Origin: Halieaceae bacterium UBA5044
Lineage (GTDB): Bacteria > Pseudomonadota > Gammaproteobacteria > Pseudomonadales > Halieaceae
Length of the DNA stretch: 64,000 nt
Direction of reading: 5' to 3'
Assembly (NCBI GenBank): GCA_002416125.1
Contig: DIBU01000015.1
Location: 1-64,000, forward strand
Part shown: one piece after another, positions 53,085-60,103 of the stretch
Numbering within the stretch: the first letter of the stretch is position 1
Layout of the letters: each line of letters starts with the position of its first letter
Position numbers and translations under genes: made by a program
Notes under the pieces: generated by a model
What the model saw: only the letters and a program-made list of their open reading frames with translations
Databases searched by the model: none
What the model was told of the DNA's origin: nothing

Positions 53085-53100
53085 TGCAAGCCTTGAGCCA
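53085..53100 (-). promoter_or_regulatory. sigma-54 promoter of the 52355-53032 PEP-CTERM gene
   Basis: Minus strand TGGCTCA-AGGC-TTGCA with intact TGGC and TTGCA blocks and exact GG-N10-GC. It lies 53 bp before the start codon. Confidence 0.72.
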
Positions 53101-53164
53101 ACTCCTTTAACGCCTTGTTTTTTCGAAGATATTTAATTTCTTCGGGCAAGCGCTGGCTAGCCTT

Positions 53165-53181
53165 TGTAAAGAATCCTGACA
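53165..53181 (-). promoter_or_regulatory. TGTAAA-N7-GACA motif, 52355-53032 PEP-CTERM gene
   Basis: TGTAAAGAATCCTGACA on the plus strand, 64 bp upstream of the -24 element and 20 bp beyond the stop of the neighbouring permease gene. Confidence 0.7.
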
Positions 53182-53201
53182 CCCTGCCCGCGGGGCGGCA
53201 C

Positions 53202-54422
53202 CTACACCGCCTGCCGCAGTGAGTCGGCGATATCCGCCCTGGCCGCGCGCCGAGCCGGGCGCAGGGCTGCGACAATGGGTGCCAGCAGCCCGATCAGGAA
53301 AGACACCCCGGTGATCCACCAGGCCAGACGAACCAGGGCGATGTAGGCGATGTCGGAGTTGGGCGGCGGCGGCATGGGAATACCGATCCAGGAGATCAGC
53401 AGCGCCAGGCCATTGCCCGCGACCGCGCCGAGTGTGGCACCGGCCATGCCCAGCAAGGCACTTTCCAGCAGAATCAGGCGGGCGATTTCCCGCCGCGGCG
53501 CGCCGCAGGCCTGCATGGTCCCAAACTCCGCAGCGCGTTCGTAGACACTCATGTTGATGGTATTGCCCACACTCAGGCTGACCATCAGCAGAATCACCAG
53601 GACCAGAAAGCCGAACTGCTGGCGATACAGCGCCACGGTCTGCTCATAGAACGGGTTCAGGCGCTTCCAGTCCAGAACCTCAAAGCCCTCCCCGGCCAGC
53701 GCGGCCTCGGCCGCCTGCTGCGTTACCGACGTGGCGTCCGTGCGGCTCAGGCGCAGTAACGCCAGATGCACACCAGCATCGCCGAGCAGCGCCTGCGCCG
53801 CAGACAGCGGAATCCGCACTGCGCGGGCGTCATAGTCCTTGGAAAAGGTCTGGAAAATGCCCACCACCTGAAACTCCAGCACGTTGACCGCGCCGTCCGT
53901 GGTGTTGGTGAGCAGGTCGACCCAGTCCCCGGGCTGCAGATCAAGTGCCTGCGCCACCCCGGCACCCAGCATCAGGCCATAAGGGTCGGCGTCGGTGAGC
54001 TGGCGCCCTGCGGAAACATTGATGTAGGTACCCAGGCGCGTCTCGGCGTCGGGCTCCACGCCCTCGCCGATGATGGCCCAATCCGTGCGCCCATTGTTCA
54101 GCAAACCGCTGAACACCGAGCGCAGCAACACTTCCTCGACATCGGGAATCGATGCCAATGCCTGCCGCAGCGCCTCGGGCTCCTCAATCAGATAGGCAGA
54201 CGGGTCACGACTACCCTGCTCACGGTAACCCACGCGGTTCACCTGCAGGTGCCCGGATTGGGAACGAATCATCGATTCGCCCAGTTCATCCACCGTGTCC
54301 TTGATAAAGCCGCCAGCGAGGATCAGGGCCACCACACCGAAGGCAATGGCCAACAGGGTCATCCACGACCGGCCGCGCTGTCGCAGAACATTGCGGGTGG
54401 CAAGTTGCAGCAGCGCCTTCAC
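53202..54422 (-). CDS. ABC transporter permease, FtsX/LolC-E family (second of a pair)
   Basis: The 406-residue permease has a helix at about 18-40 (RSWMTLLAIAFGVVALILAGG), a periplasmic MacB_PCD domain, then three C-terminal helices (FLVLVILLMVSLSVGNTINMSV, the AAEFGTMQACGAPRREIARLI coupling segment, and two more). It is similar in layout to the adjacent upstream permease and they probably form a LolCE-like heterodimer. Start GTG; 48 bp after the upstream gene. The likely ATPase is at 49631-50347, separated from these genes by the PEP-CTERM genes. Confidence 0.87.
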   Translation of the reverse strand: MKALLQLATRNVLRQRGRSWMTLLAIAFGVVALILAGGFIKDTVDELGESMIRSQSGHLQVNRVGYREQGSRDPSAYLIEEPEALRQALASIPDVEEVLLRSVFSGLLNNGRTDWAIIGEGVEPDAETRLGTYINVSAGRQLTDADPYGLMLGAGVAQALDLQPGDWVDLLTNTTDGAVNVLEFQVVGIFQTFSKDYDARAVRIPLSAAQALLGDAGVHLALLRLSRTDATSVTQQAAEAALAGEGFEVLDWKRLNPFYEQTVALYRQQFGFLVLVILLMVSLSVGNTINMSVYERAAEFGTMQACGAPRREIARLILLESALLGMAGATLGAVAGNGLALLISWIGIPMPPPPNSDIAYIALVRLAWWITGVSFLIGLLAPIVAALRPARRAARADIADSLRQAV

Positions 54423-54470
54423 TGCCTCGTCCCCAGGCAGTGCCCGCGAGCACGGCCATTGGCCAACGAC

Positions 54471-55694
54471 TCAGCGCACATGGCGGATGGCCTCCACGAT
54501 TTCCATGCGCGATGCGCGCCAGGCGGGGTAGAAAGAAGCCAGCGTGGTGGTGAGCACGGCAATCAGCAACACCTCCAGCACCATCACCGGCGTGATCAGC
54601 AGGGCCGCGTGGTAACTCCGGGCAAAGGTCGGTGGCGGCGGCATCTCTATGGCCGCCAGGGCCAACAGCTGACCTGCGCCCAGGGCTGCCAACAGCCCCA
54701 GCGCCGCGCCCAGCAACCCAAGCAAAGCGCCTTCCAGCAGAAATCCGCGCAGCACCGACGCCCGCGTGTTGCCCAGCGCCATGACCGTGCCGATTTCACC
54801 GGTGCGTTCCAGCACGCTCATCATCATGGTGTTACCAATACCGAGGAGAATGATGAACACCACGATGCCCTTTACCAGGTCCAGCTGCTGCTCGAACAGC
54901 ACCGAAGCCCGGGCATAAAATTCGGCGAGGGCGTACCAGGGTTGCACATCGAACGCGGCTGACGGTAGCGCGGCGCGCACCGGGCCCAACGCGGCGTCCG
55001 TGGCTGCGGTATCCTGCAGGAACACCAGCCAGGCATGGGCGCCCTCCACCTGGGCCAGCTCCCGCGCCAGGGAGAGGGGCAGCAGCAGTGCCGCATCATC
55101 AAACTCCTGGCTGAATGAGCTGAACACCCCGACCACCTCGGCTTCCGCCGCCCCCAGCTGGCCCTCGGGTGTATTGACCAGCAGCACCACCGAGCCACCG
55201 GGCGCCACCTCGAGCTGCCGCGCCAGCCCCTCCCCCAGCACCACCTGCTGATGATCGCCAGGCGCCAGGCGACGGCCCTGCTCTATGCGCAGGGCGCGAT
55301 CGTCCAGCATATCCCGTGCCGGGTCGATCCCTTCACTCATAAAGGGCAGCGTCTGCTCGGCAAAGCTCACCAGGCCATTCAGCAACAGGCGCGGTGAGAC
55401 CGTCGACCCCGGGGGCAGCAGAGTCGGGTCCAGCGCAATCTCGGCGGGCAACAGATACGACCAGGGATCGCTGCGGCCGCGCTCCTGAAAACCGGGGCGC
55501 GTGATCTGCAGGTGGCCATACTGCGAGCGGATCGTGGCTTCCCGGAACTCCTCGAACATGGCTTCATTGAAGCCAGTGGCGACCAGCAGGGCGGTCACGC
55601 CGAAGCCGATGGACAGCAGCGCGGTGAGGCTGCGACGAAACTGCCGGCGCAGATTCCGCAGGGCCAGCAACAGCGCCATCAACAGGCCGGGCAC
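54471..55694 (-). CDS. ABC transporter permease, FtsX/LolC-E family (first of a pair)
   Basis: The 407-residue permease has an N-terminal helix (ALLSIGFGVTALLVATGFNEA), a periplasmic domain of about 220 residues and three C-terminal helices (GIVVFIILLGIGNTMMMSVLER, ASVLRGFLLEGALLGLLGAAL, LLITPVMVLEVLLIAVLTTT). It would move lipid or lipoprotein substrates off the inner membrane. The GTG start sits immediately after the stop of the acyl-activating enzyme gene; an ATG five codons in is an alternative. In an operon with the acyltransferases and ligase, which suggests the transported molecule is acylated. Confidence 0.88.
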   Translation of the reverse strand: MPGLLMALLLALRNLRRQFRRSLTALLSIGFGVTALLVATGFNEAMFEEFREATIRSQYGHLQITRPGFQERGRSDPWSYLLPAEIALDPTLLPPGSTVSPRLLLNGLVSFAEQTLPFMSEGIDPARDMLDDRALRIEQGRRLAPGDHQQVVLGEGLARQLEVAPGGSVVLLVNTPEGQLGAAEAEVVGVFSSFSQEFDDAALLLPLSLARELAQVEGAHAWLVFLQDTAATDAALGPVRAALPSAAFDVQPWYALAEFYARASVLFEQQLDLVKGIVVFIILLGIGNTMMMSVLERTGEIGTVMALGNTRASVLRGFLLEGALLGLLGAALGLLAALGAGQLLALAAIEMPPPPTFARSYHAALLITPVMVLEVLLIAVLTTTLASFYPAWRASRMEIVEAIRHVR

Positions 55695-57110
55695 TCAGGC
55701 ACCCCCCGGAAAGTAGCGGAACTTGCGCTCGTAATCCAGGCCCATGCCGTGGGGGAATGAGGCGTAGGAAAAGCAGCGCAGTTCAGGCACTTCAGCGTCG
55801 CGGCGCGCGGCGGCCTCGGCCACCAGGGACTGCAGCTCGGCGCCCACGGCCTCCGGCCCACGGCGCGCGACCTGCGCCAGCTGCACGTCCAGGCGCAGAC
55901 CACCCTGGGCCGGTGCCAGCACGCGAAAAGCCCCCGACAGCTGGTCAGCGACCGCCGGCCGCCGATACAGCAGGGCCTTGAAATGATCCACGTGCCAGTC
56001 GGCGTTGACCCTATCCCGGGCACGCCCGTGCATCGCCAGCATGGGAAACGGCACTGCGGCAAGCGCTGCGCGCTCGGCCTCGGTCAGGGGCTCGCGGTCG
56101 GCCGCCGTGAGCCAGCGCGCGCGATCACCCGTGCGATAGCGAATCATGGGCACAGGCGCCTCGCGGTCGAGCATGGTGATCACCAGGTCACCCACGCCGT
56201 CCGCCCCTGCGTCTACAATCTCCACGTAGCTGCGCAACGGGTTGAAGCAGAAGTAGGACGGCAGGGGCTGGTCGGGATTCTGTCGATGCAGGGCGCGACG
56301 CAGGGCAATGGTTTCGGACGTTTCGAAAAACAGGTTCAGCCCCAGCTCACCCACGCCCATGGAGCTGCCAATCAGTGTGCCACCCGGCTCGTCCAGGGGT
56401 ACCTGCAGGGCGGCGGCGAGATAGCTTCTATAGTCCTCGGAGAACATTTCTTCGCCGAGAATGACGTTCATGCGCAACTGCGACCAGTCGAATGCCTGCT
56501 CGGCCGCATAGTCCAGCAGGCGCTTGCAGAACAGCGGGTCAGTGCAGAGGATGGCCTGGTCAAACAGCGGGCCCGCCTGGCGGAGGATCGCCAGCGCCAT
56601 GTCCTCGCGAACGCTGACATTGGCGACGCAGACCGTATTGGAGGTGAACACCACACCCATCGGCAGGCAGTTCACCAGCAGGGTAGACCGCTGGTCGATG
56701 CCAAACGCCTGCTGCAGACCGAGGTCGATGTCGTCGGGGGTCAGGTGATGCTGTCGGCGGGTGCTGACGCCAAAGGCAAAGTTGCTGCCGCCATGGCCGG
56801 AGCTGGTGAGCACGCCGGCCAAGGCAGTGGGTGGCACCTTGTCGACCATGAGCTGCTGGATGGGGAACCGTTCGAAGAGGTCGGCCTTGGTGAGGATGGG
56901 CGCGCGCTGCAGCACCTGTTCACCGCTGGCGCACTGCTCCGCTCTTACCCCGGCCTCCTCCAGCAGGGTGCGATAGGCCGTGCAATGACGCGCCGCGCGC
57001 TGAAACACCGCGGGCAGGCGCTTGCGACCCGCAGCAAGGAGTTTTTCCGGCGTCTGCCGCGCAAGCAGGGACAACAGTACAGTGCGTTTGAGTCGGCTCA
57101 GGCGTGACAT
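55695..57110 (-). CDS. adenylate-forming enzyme, phenylacetate-CoA-ligase/PaaK-like
   Basis: The 471-residue protein has the PaaK-type layout: an N-terminal helical region (FQRAARHCTAYRTLLEEAGV), a PILTKADLFERFP segment, the Ser/Gly loop VLTSSGHGGSNFAF and the hinge-region MIRYRTGDRARWL motif. The motif GILGSSMGVGELGLNLF corresponds to the acyl-adenylate binding region. It likely activates a carboxylic acid. The ATG at 57110 reads MSRLSRLKRT; the frame is open upstream but enters the acyltransferase spacer. It sits between the acyltransferase and the permeases, so it probably supplies or modifies the same acyl group. Confidence 0.8.
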   Translation of the reverse strand: MSRLSRLKRTVLLSLLARQTPEKLLAAGRKRLPAVFQRAARHCTAYRTLLEEAGVRAEQCASGEQVLQRAPILTKADLFERFPIQQLMVDKVPPTALAGVLTSSGHGGSNFAFGVSTRRQHHLTPDDIDLGLQQAFGIDQRSTLLVNCLPMGVVFTSNTVCVANVSVREDMALAILRQAGPLFDQAILCTDPLFCKRLLDYAAEQAFDWSQLRMNVILGEEMFSEDYRSYLAAALQVPLDEPGGTLIGSSMGVGELGLNLFFETSETIALRRALHRQNPDQPLPSYFCFNPLRSYVEIVDAGADGVGDLVITMLDREAPVPMIRYRTGDRARWLTAADREPLTEAERAALAAVPFPMLAMHGRARDRVNADWHVDHFKALLYRRPAVADQLSGAFRVLAPAQGGLRLDVQLAQVARRGPEAVGAELQSLVAEAAARRDAEVPELRCFSYASFPHGMGLDYERKFRYFPGGA

Positions 57111-57141
57111 GAAAAGGGTCGAGTCGCTGGCAAGCGCATCA

Positions 57142-57873
57142 TCACGGTCCGCTGCGGAACCACCACAGCAAGGCCGGATTGGAGGCCTCAAGTGCCTCCT
57201 CCAGCTTGCGCAAGTCGCCAAGGTAGGGCGTTACCGGGCCGTAGTAGTCGCTTTCCGGGCCAATGGGGGTGAAGTCGAACCCGTAGATCCGCAGTACGCG
57301 AGCCAGGCCCTTTTCCATGGCCGCATACCAGTAGCGGATGCCGTTTTCACAGCTGAAGCGGTAGATTTGCCGGTACAGACCGAGCACCAGCAAGGGGGCA
57401 TTGACACGCTTCTCGCCGCGCGGTGATTCGTCGACGGCGCCCGGGCCTTTCAGGTGCGACTCGTTGATCCCCCACAGGCTGTCACCGGCACGCCGCCGGT
57501 ACTCGCGCTTGACCGCAAGGCGCGACACCTCACCTGATTCTGCTGCCGGCGGTGGCTCAAAGTCGGCAAAGGGCGGGCAGTGCTCAAAGAACGGCAGCCG
57601 CTCGCCCTCCACAGGCATCACCAGGCGTGCGGTGCCCGCCACCACACCCTCGGCGTTGGTGGCGGAAAAATGTGCGGACCGCGCATCGTAGATGTCCGTT
57701 TCGAGGCCATCGGGGTAGCGGGCGGCGTTCAGGAAGTGGCACTCCAGGCAGTAAATCTGGTAGCGCAATGCATAGAGATCGGAGAGTTCCGCGGTTTCAC
57801 TGCCACGATCATAGGAGTGGAGCGAAAAGTATTTCGCCAGGGCTCCCAGCGATGCTGCCGCGTCGCGATCCAT
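57142..57873 (-). CDS. PEP-CTERM/exosortase-associated acyltransferase (FeeM/GNAT-like)
   Basis: The 243-residue protein matches the family of N-acyl amino acid synthase-like acyltransferases tied to exosortase genomes: LYALRYQIYCLECHFLNAARYPDGLETDIYD near the N-terminus, VAGTARLVMP, GEVSRLAVKREYRRR and GIRYWYAAMEKGLARVLRIYGF. It likely transfers a fatty acyl group to an amino acid or similar amine. The ATG at 57873 follows GGAG with seven bases. It is paralogous to the downstream-numbered neighbour at 57962-58600 and co-directional with it. Confidence 0.87.
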   Translation of the reverse strand: MDRDAAASLGALAKYFSLHSYDRGSETAELSDLYALRYQIYCLECHFLNAARYPDGLETDIYDARSAHFSATNAEGVVAGTARLVMPVEGERLPFFEHCPPFADFEPPPAAESGEVSRLAVKREYRRRAGDSLWGINESHLKGPGAVDESPRGEKRVNAPLLVLGLYRQIYRFSCENGIRYWYAAMEKGLARVLRIYGFDFTPIGPESDYYGPVTPYLGDLRKLEEALEASNPALLWWFRSGP

Positions 57874-57961
57874 TGCTGTCTCCACTAAGACGTTTTCATT
57901 ATCTCTGGAGCATAGCACCAATCGGTGGCACGCCCGAAGACAAACGACAACTGAGGTAAAG

Positions 57962-58600
57962 CTAAAGCGTCGAGTCCAGCCAGTGTAGCAGTGTGGGATT
58001 CACCTGCGCCAGCCGCCGTTGCAGGGCGGAGAGTTCCAGCAGGTAGGGCGCAACCGGGCCGTGGTAGTCAACCGACGGGCCGATACGCTCAAACTCAACT
58101 CCAATGCGACTCAACATGCGCACCAGGGGCCGTTCCATGGCCGCATACCAGTAGTCGACACCCTGCTGCAGGCTGTATTGGTACATTTCCCGGTACACAG
58201 TAAGGATGACCGTACCGGTGTCTCCACCCCCGGGCGGGGTCCGGCAGCGCTGGTTGAGGACCAGGCGCGACACCTCCCCGGCGCTATGCGAAGGAGGCAG
58301 CGAGGCATTTTCGAAGAGCGGGCAATGTCGCTGGAACGGGAAGCCTGCACCCGCTGCATCCAGCACCAGCCGCACTGAACCCGCCACCTCATCGTCGCGG
58401 TCAAAAGCCGCGAAGCACCTGGCACGCGAGTCGTAGTCGTCGCGTTCAAGCCCCTCTGGATAGTCCGCCGTGGGCAGGAAGGCCCTCTCCTCACAATACA
58501 CGCTGTAGCGCAGCCGATAGATCCGGCGCAGTTCCTGTGGGTGGGTGACTATACGGGTACTCAGCCAGTGTTCCGGACGGAACGCCTTGGAATTGGTCAT
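57962..58600 (-). CDS. PEP-CTERM/exosortase-associated acyltransferase, second copy
   Basis: The 212-residue paralog of the adjacent gene shares IYRLRYSVYCEERAFLP, VAGSVRLVLDAAG, AGEVSRLVLN and YWYAAMERPLVRMLSRIGVEF. It lacks about 30 N-terminal residues present in the other copy. It heads the likely operon acyltransferase-acyltransferase-PaaK-like-permease-permease. No sigma-54 promoter of the PEP-CTERM kind was found before it on the minus strand, so expression may be constitutive or controlled otherwise. Confidence 0.87.
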   Translation of the reverse strand: MTNSKAFRPEHWLSTRIVTHPQELRRIYRLRYSVYCEERAFLPTADYPEGLERDDYDSRARCFAAFDRDDEVAGSVRLVLDAAGAGFPFQRHCPLFENASLPPSHSAGEVSRLVLNQRCRTPPGGGDTGTVILTVYREMYQYSLQQGVDYWYAAMERPLVRMLSRIGVEFERIGPSVDYHGPVAPYLLELSALQRRLAQVNPTLLHWLDSTL

Positions 58601-58715
58601 AAAAGGATCTTGCCTTCTGAGTGGCCTTGCGCTGTTGGGTTTTGTGGAAATGACCCCTCGTATCCCGCCAAGGCCGGAGCCATGTTACGAGATTGCGGCA
58701 GCTGCGGAAAGCGGC

Positions 58716-58732
58716 TGTCAGGAATTTTTACA
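58716..58732 (+). promoter_or_regulatory. TGTAAA-N7-GACA motif (inverted), 58921-59850 PEP-CTERM gene
   Basis: TGTCAGGAATTTTTACA, the reverse complement of TGTAAAAATTCCTGACA, 74 bp upstream of the -24 element of the plus-strand promoter. Confidence 0.74.
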
Positions 58733-58806
58733 CCAGGGCGGGAGACAGGCGATAGAGCGATAGGGGGGAACTCTCAACCCATTGTTTTTGCTCATTTTAT
58801 TTTTAT

Positions 58807-58822
58807 TGGCACGTGCATTGCT
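58807..58822 (+). promoter_or_regulatory. sigma-54 promoter of the 58921-59850 PEP-CTERM gene
   Basis: TGGCACG-TGCA-TTGCT matches the -24/-12 consensus at every fixed position. It is 99 bp before the start codon. The rest of the 320-bp upstream gap holds no gene. Confidence 0.9.
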
Positions 58823-58920
58823 TTACAACTCGTGCGACGGCGGCCAGGCCACAACCACTGGCCGGACGCTAACACTCCGATACCCCCAGGGCACTGTCGG
58901 AACACAATACCAGGAGATTC

Positions 58921-59850
58921 ATGATGAAAACGATGATCAAGACAGCAGGCGCAGCGAGTCTCCTCGCGATGGCCGTAGCTGGTACTTCCGCGGTGGCAGC
59001 GCCGCTTGCGGAGCTGGGTTTCAGCCAGCACGCGGGCTTTGGTGAGCCAACATTCTTCGGCACTTCACTGCAGTACAAGCCTGCAAGCGATGTGGTCAAC
59101 ACCGACCCGCTTGCGCCAGCCGGCACCCTGACCAGCTTTGCTTGGGAAGGCGCTAACGACCCCGTTGAGTCGTCGATCGCCATTGTGTCGTACAATAACG
59201 GCAACGCGCCGACTGCGGATCTGGATGGTACGCCCCTGCGCTACACATCCACCTTCGCCGTCGATGGTGACGGGCAGTGGAATGAAGGCGATTGGTGGGT
59301 TATCGACACCATCACGCAGACCAACAGAACACTGACCACTCTCGGTGGTGCTGTCGTTGACCCGCTGTGGGTTGTCGACACGCTGGCAAACCTGCGCATC
59401 TACGCTGATGCCGCGCGTACTGATCTGGCCTATGCTGACCCCACCACCAACAACAGCATCAGCTTCAACGAAACGCTGAATACCAGCACTGAAGCAGCCT
59501 GCGCAGGCCTCAACCCGCTCGAAACGCTGTGCGATGACATCTTCACCGCATCATCCGACGCGTTTGCACCGGTTTCTTTCGTTCGCGACGGTTACCGTTA
59601 CGACCTCAGCTTCACTCTGTTCGCCGGCACTTCTACTGACAACGGCGTTCCTTCCGGCACCTCAGAAGTTGTTCTGAACCCAGACGGTACTATCACTGTG
59701 TACACGCCTGAGTTCAACCCCGGCACCAGCTCTATCCATGTAGCGATGAGCTACATGGCGACGGCAGTTCCCGAGCCTTCAGTTCTGGGGCTGTTCGGCG
59801 CAGGTATGCTGGCGTTGGGCTTTGCCGGTCGCCGTCGCAAGAAGGCCTAA
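58921..59850 (+). CDS. PEP-CTERM sorting-domain protein (VPEPSVL type)
   Basis: The 309-residue protein has a signal peptide (MMKTMIKTAGAASLLAMAVA, cleavage near VAAP). The mature domain is rich in Thr, Asn and Asp (VSYNNGNAPTADLDGTPLRYTS, DPTTNNSISFNETLNTST), with the two cysteine-bearing segments AACAGL and LCDD. It ends ATAVPEPSVLGLFGAGMLAL then AGRRRKKA, the canonical sorting tail. AGGAG precedes the ATG. A probable surface or matrix protein of unknown function; codon use looks strongly biased to common codons, hinting at high expression. Confidence 0.93.
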   Translation: MMKTMIKTAGAASLLAMAVAGTSAVAAPLAELGFSQHAGFGEPTFFGTSLQYKPASDVVNTDPLAPAGTLTSFAWEGANDPVESSIAIVSYNNGNAPTADLDGTPLRYTSTFAVDGDGQWNEGDWWVIDTITQTNRTLTTLGGAVVDPLWVVDTLANLRIYADAARTDLAYADPTTNNSISFNETLNTSTEAACAGLNPLETLCDDIFTASSDAFAPVSFVRDGYRYDLSFTLFAGTSTDNGVPSGTSEVVLNPDGTITVYTPEFNPGTSSIHVAMSYMATAVPEPSVLGLFGAGMLALGFAGRRRKKA

Positions 59851-59910
59851 GCCGATCCCAAAGGCCCATGCGTGCCCTGTATCGGGCTAACGAATGAGTC
59901 CCTCAAGTTG

Positions 59911-59938
59911 AAAACGGCCCGAAAGGGCCGTTTTTTTT
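59911..59938 (+). terminator. strong intrinsic terminator
   Basis: AAAACGGCCC (59911-59920), loop GAAA, GGGCCGTTTT (59925-59934), then more T to 59938. A 10-bp perfect stem with GAAA tetraloop, 60 bp after the PEP-CTERM stop. The A-run on the other side would allow weak bidirectional use. Confidence 0.93.
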
Positions 59939-60103
59939 GCTTGCACCAAGAGCAGCGCAGGACCGAATGTATCCACCAGTACCCAAGACTGTTAGCACCA
60001 TGCCGCAGCGGATAATCCGCGGGAAGCGACAAGTGTTTCAGGCGTAGTCGGTGTTTTTGTTATAGCATCCCCAGATTCGAAAAGCCGGGGACGATCCCAG
60101 CAA

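Noticed and set aside
58601..58706. Possible sigma-54 promoter for the acyltransferase operon on the minus strand
   Set aside because: No acceptable GG-N10-GC match was seen; the motif in the gap faces the PEP-CTERM gene instead.
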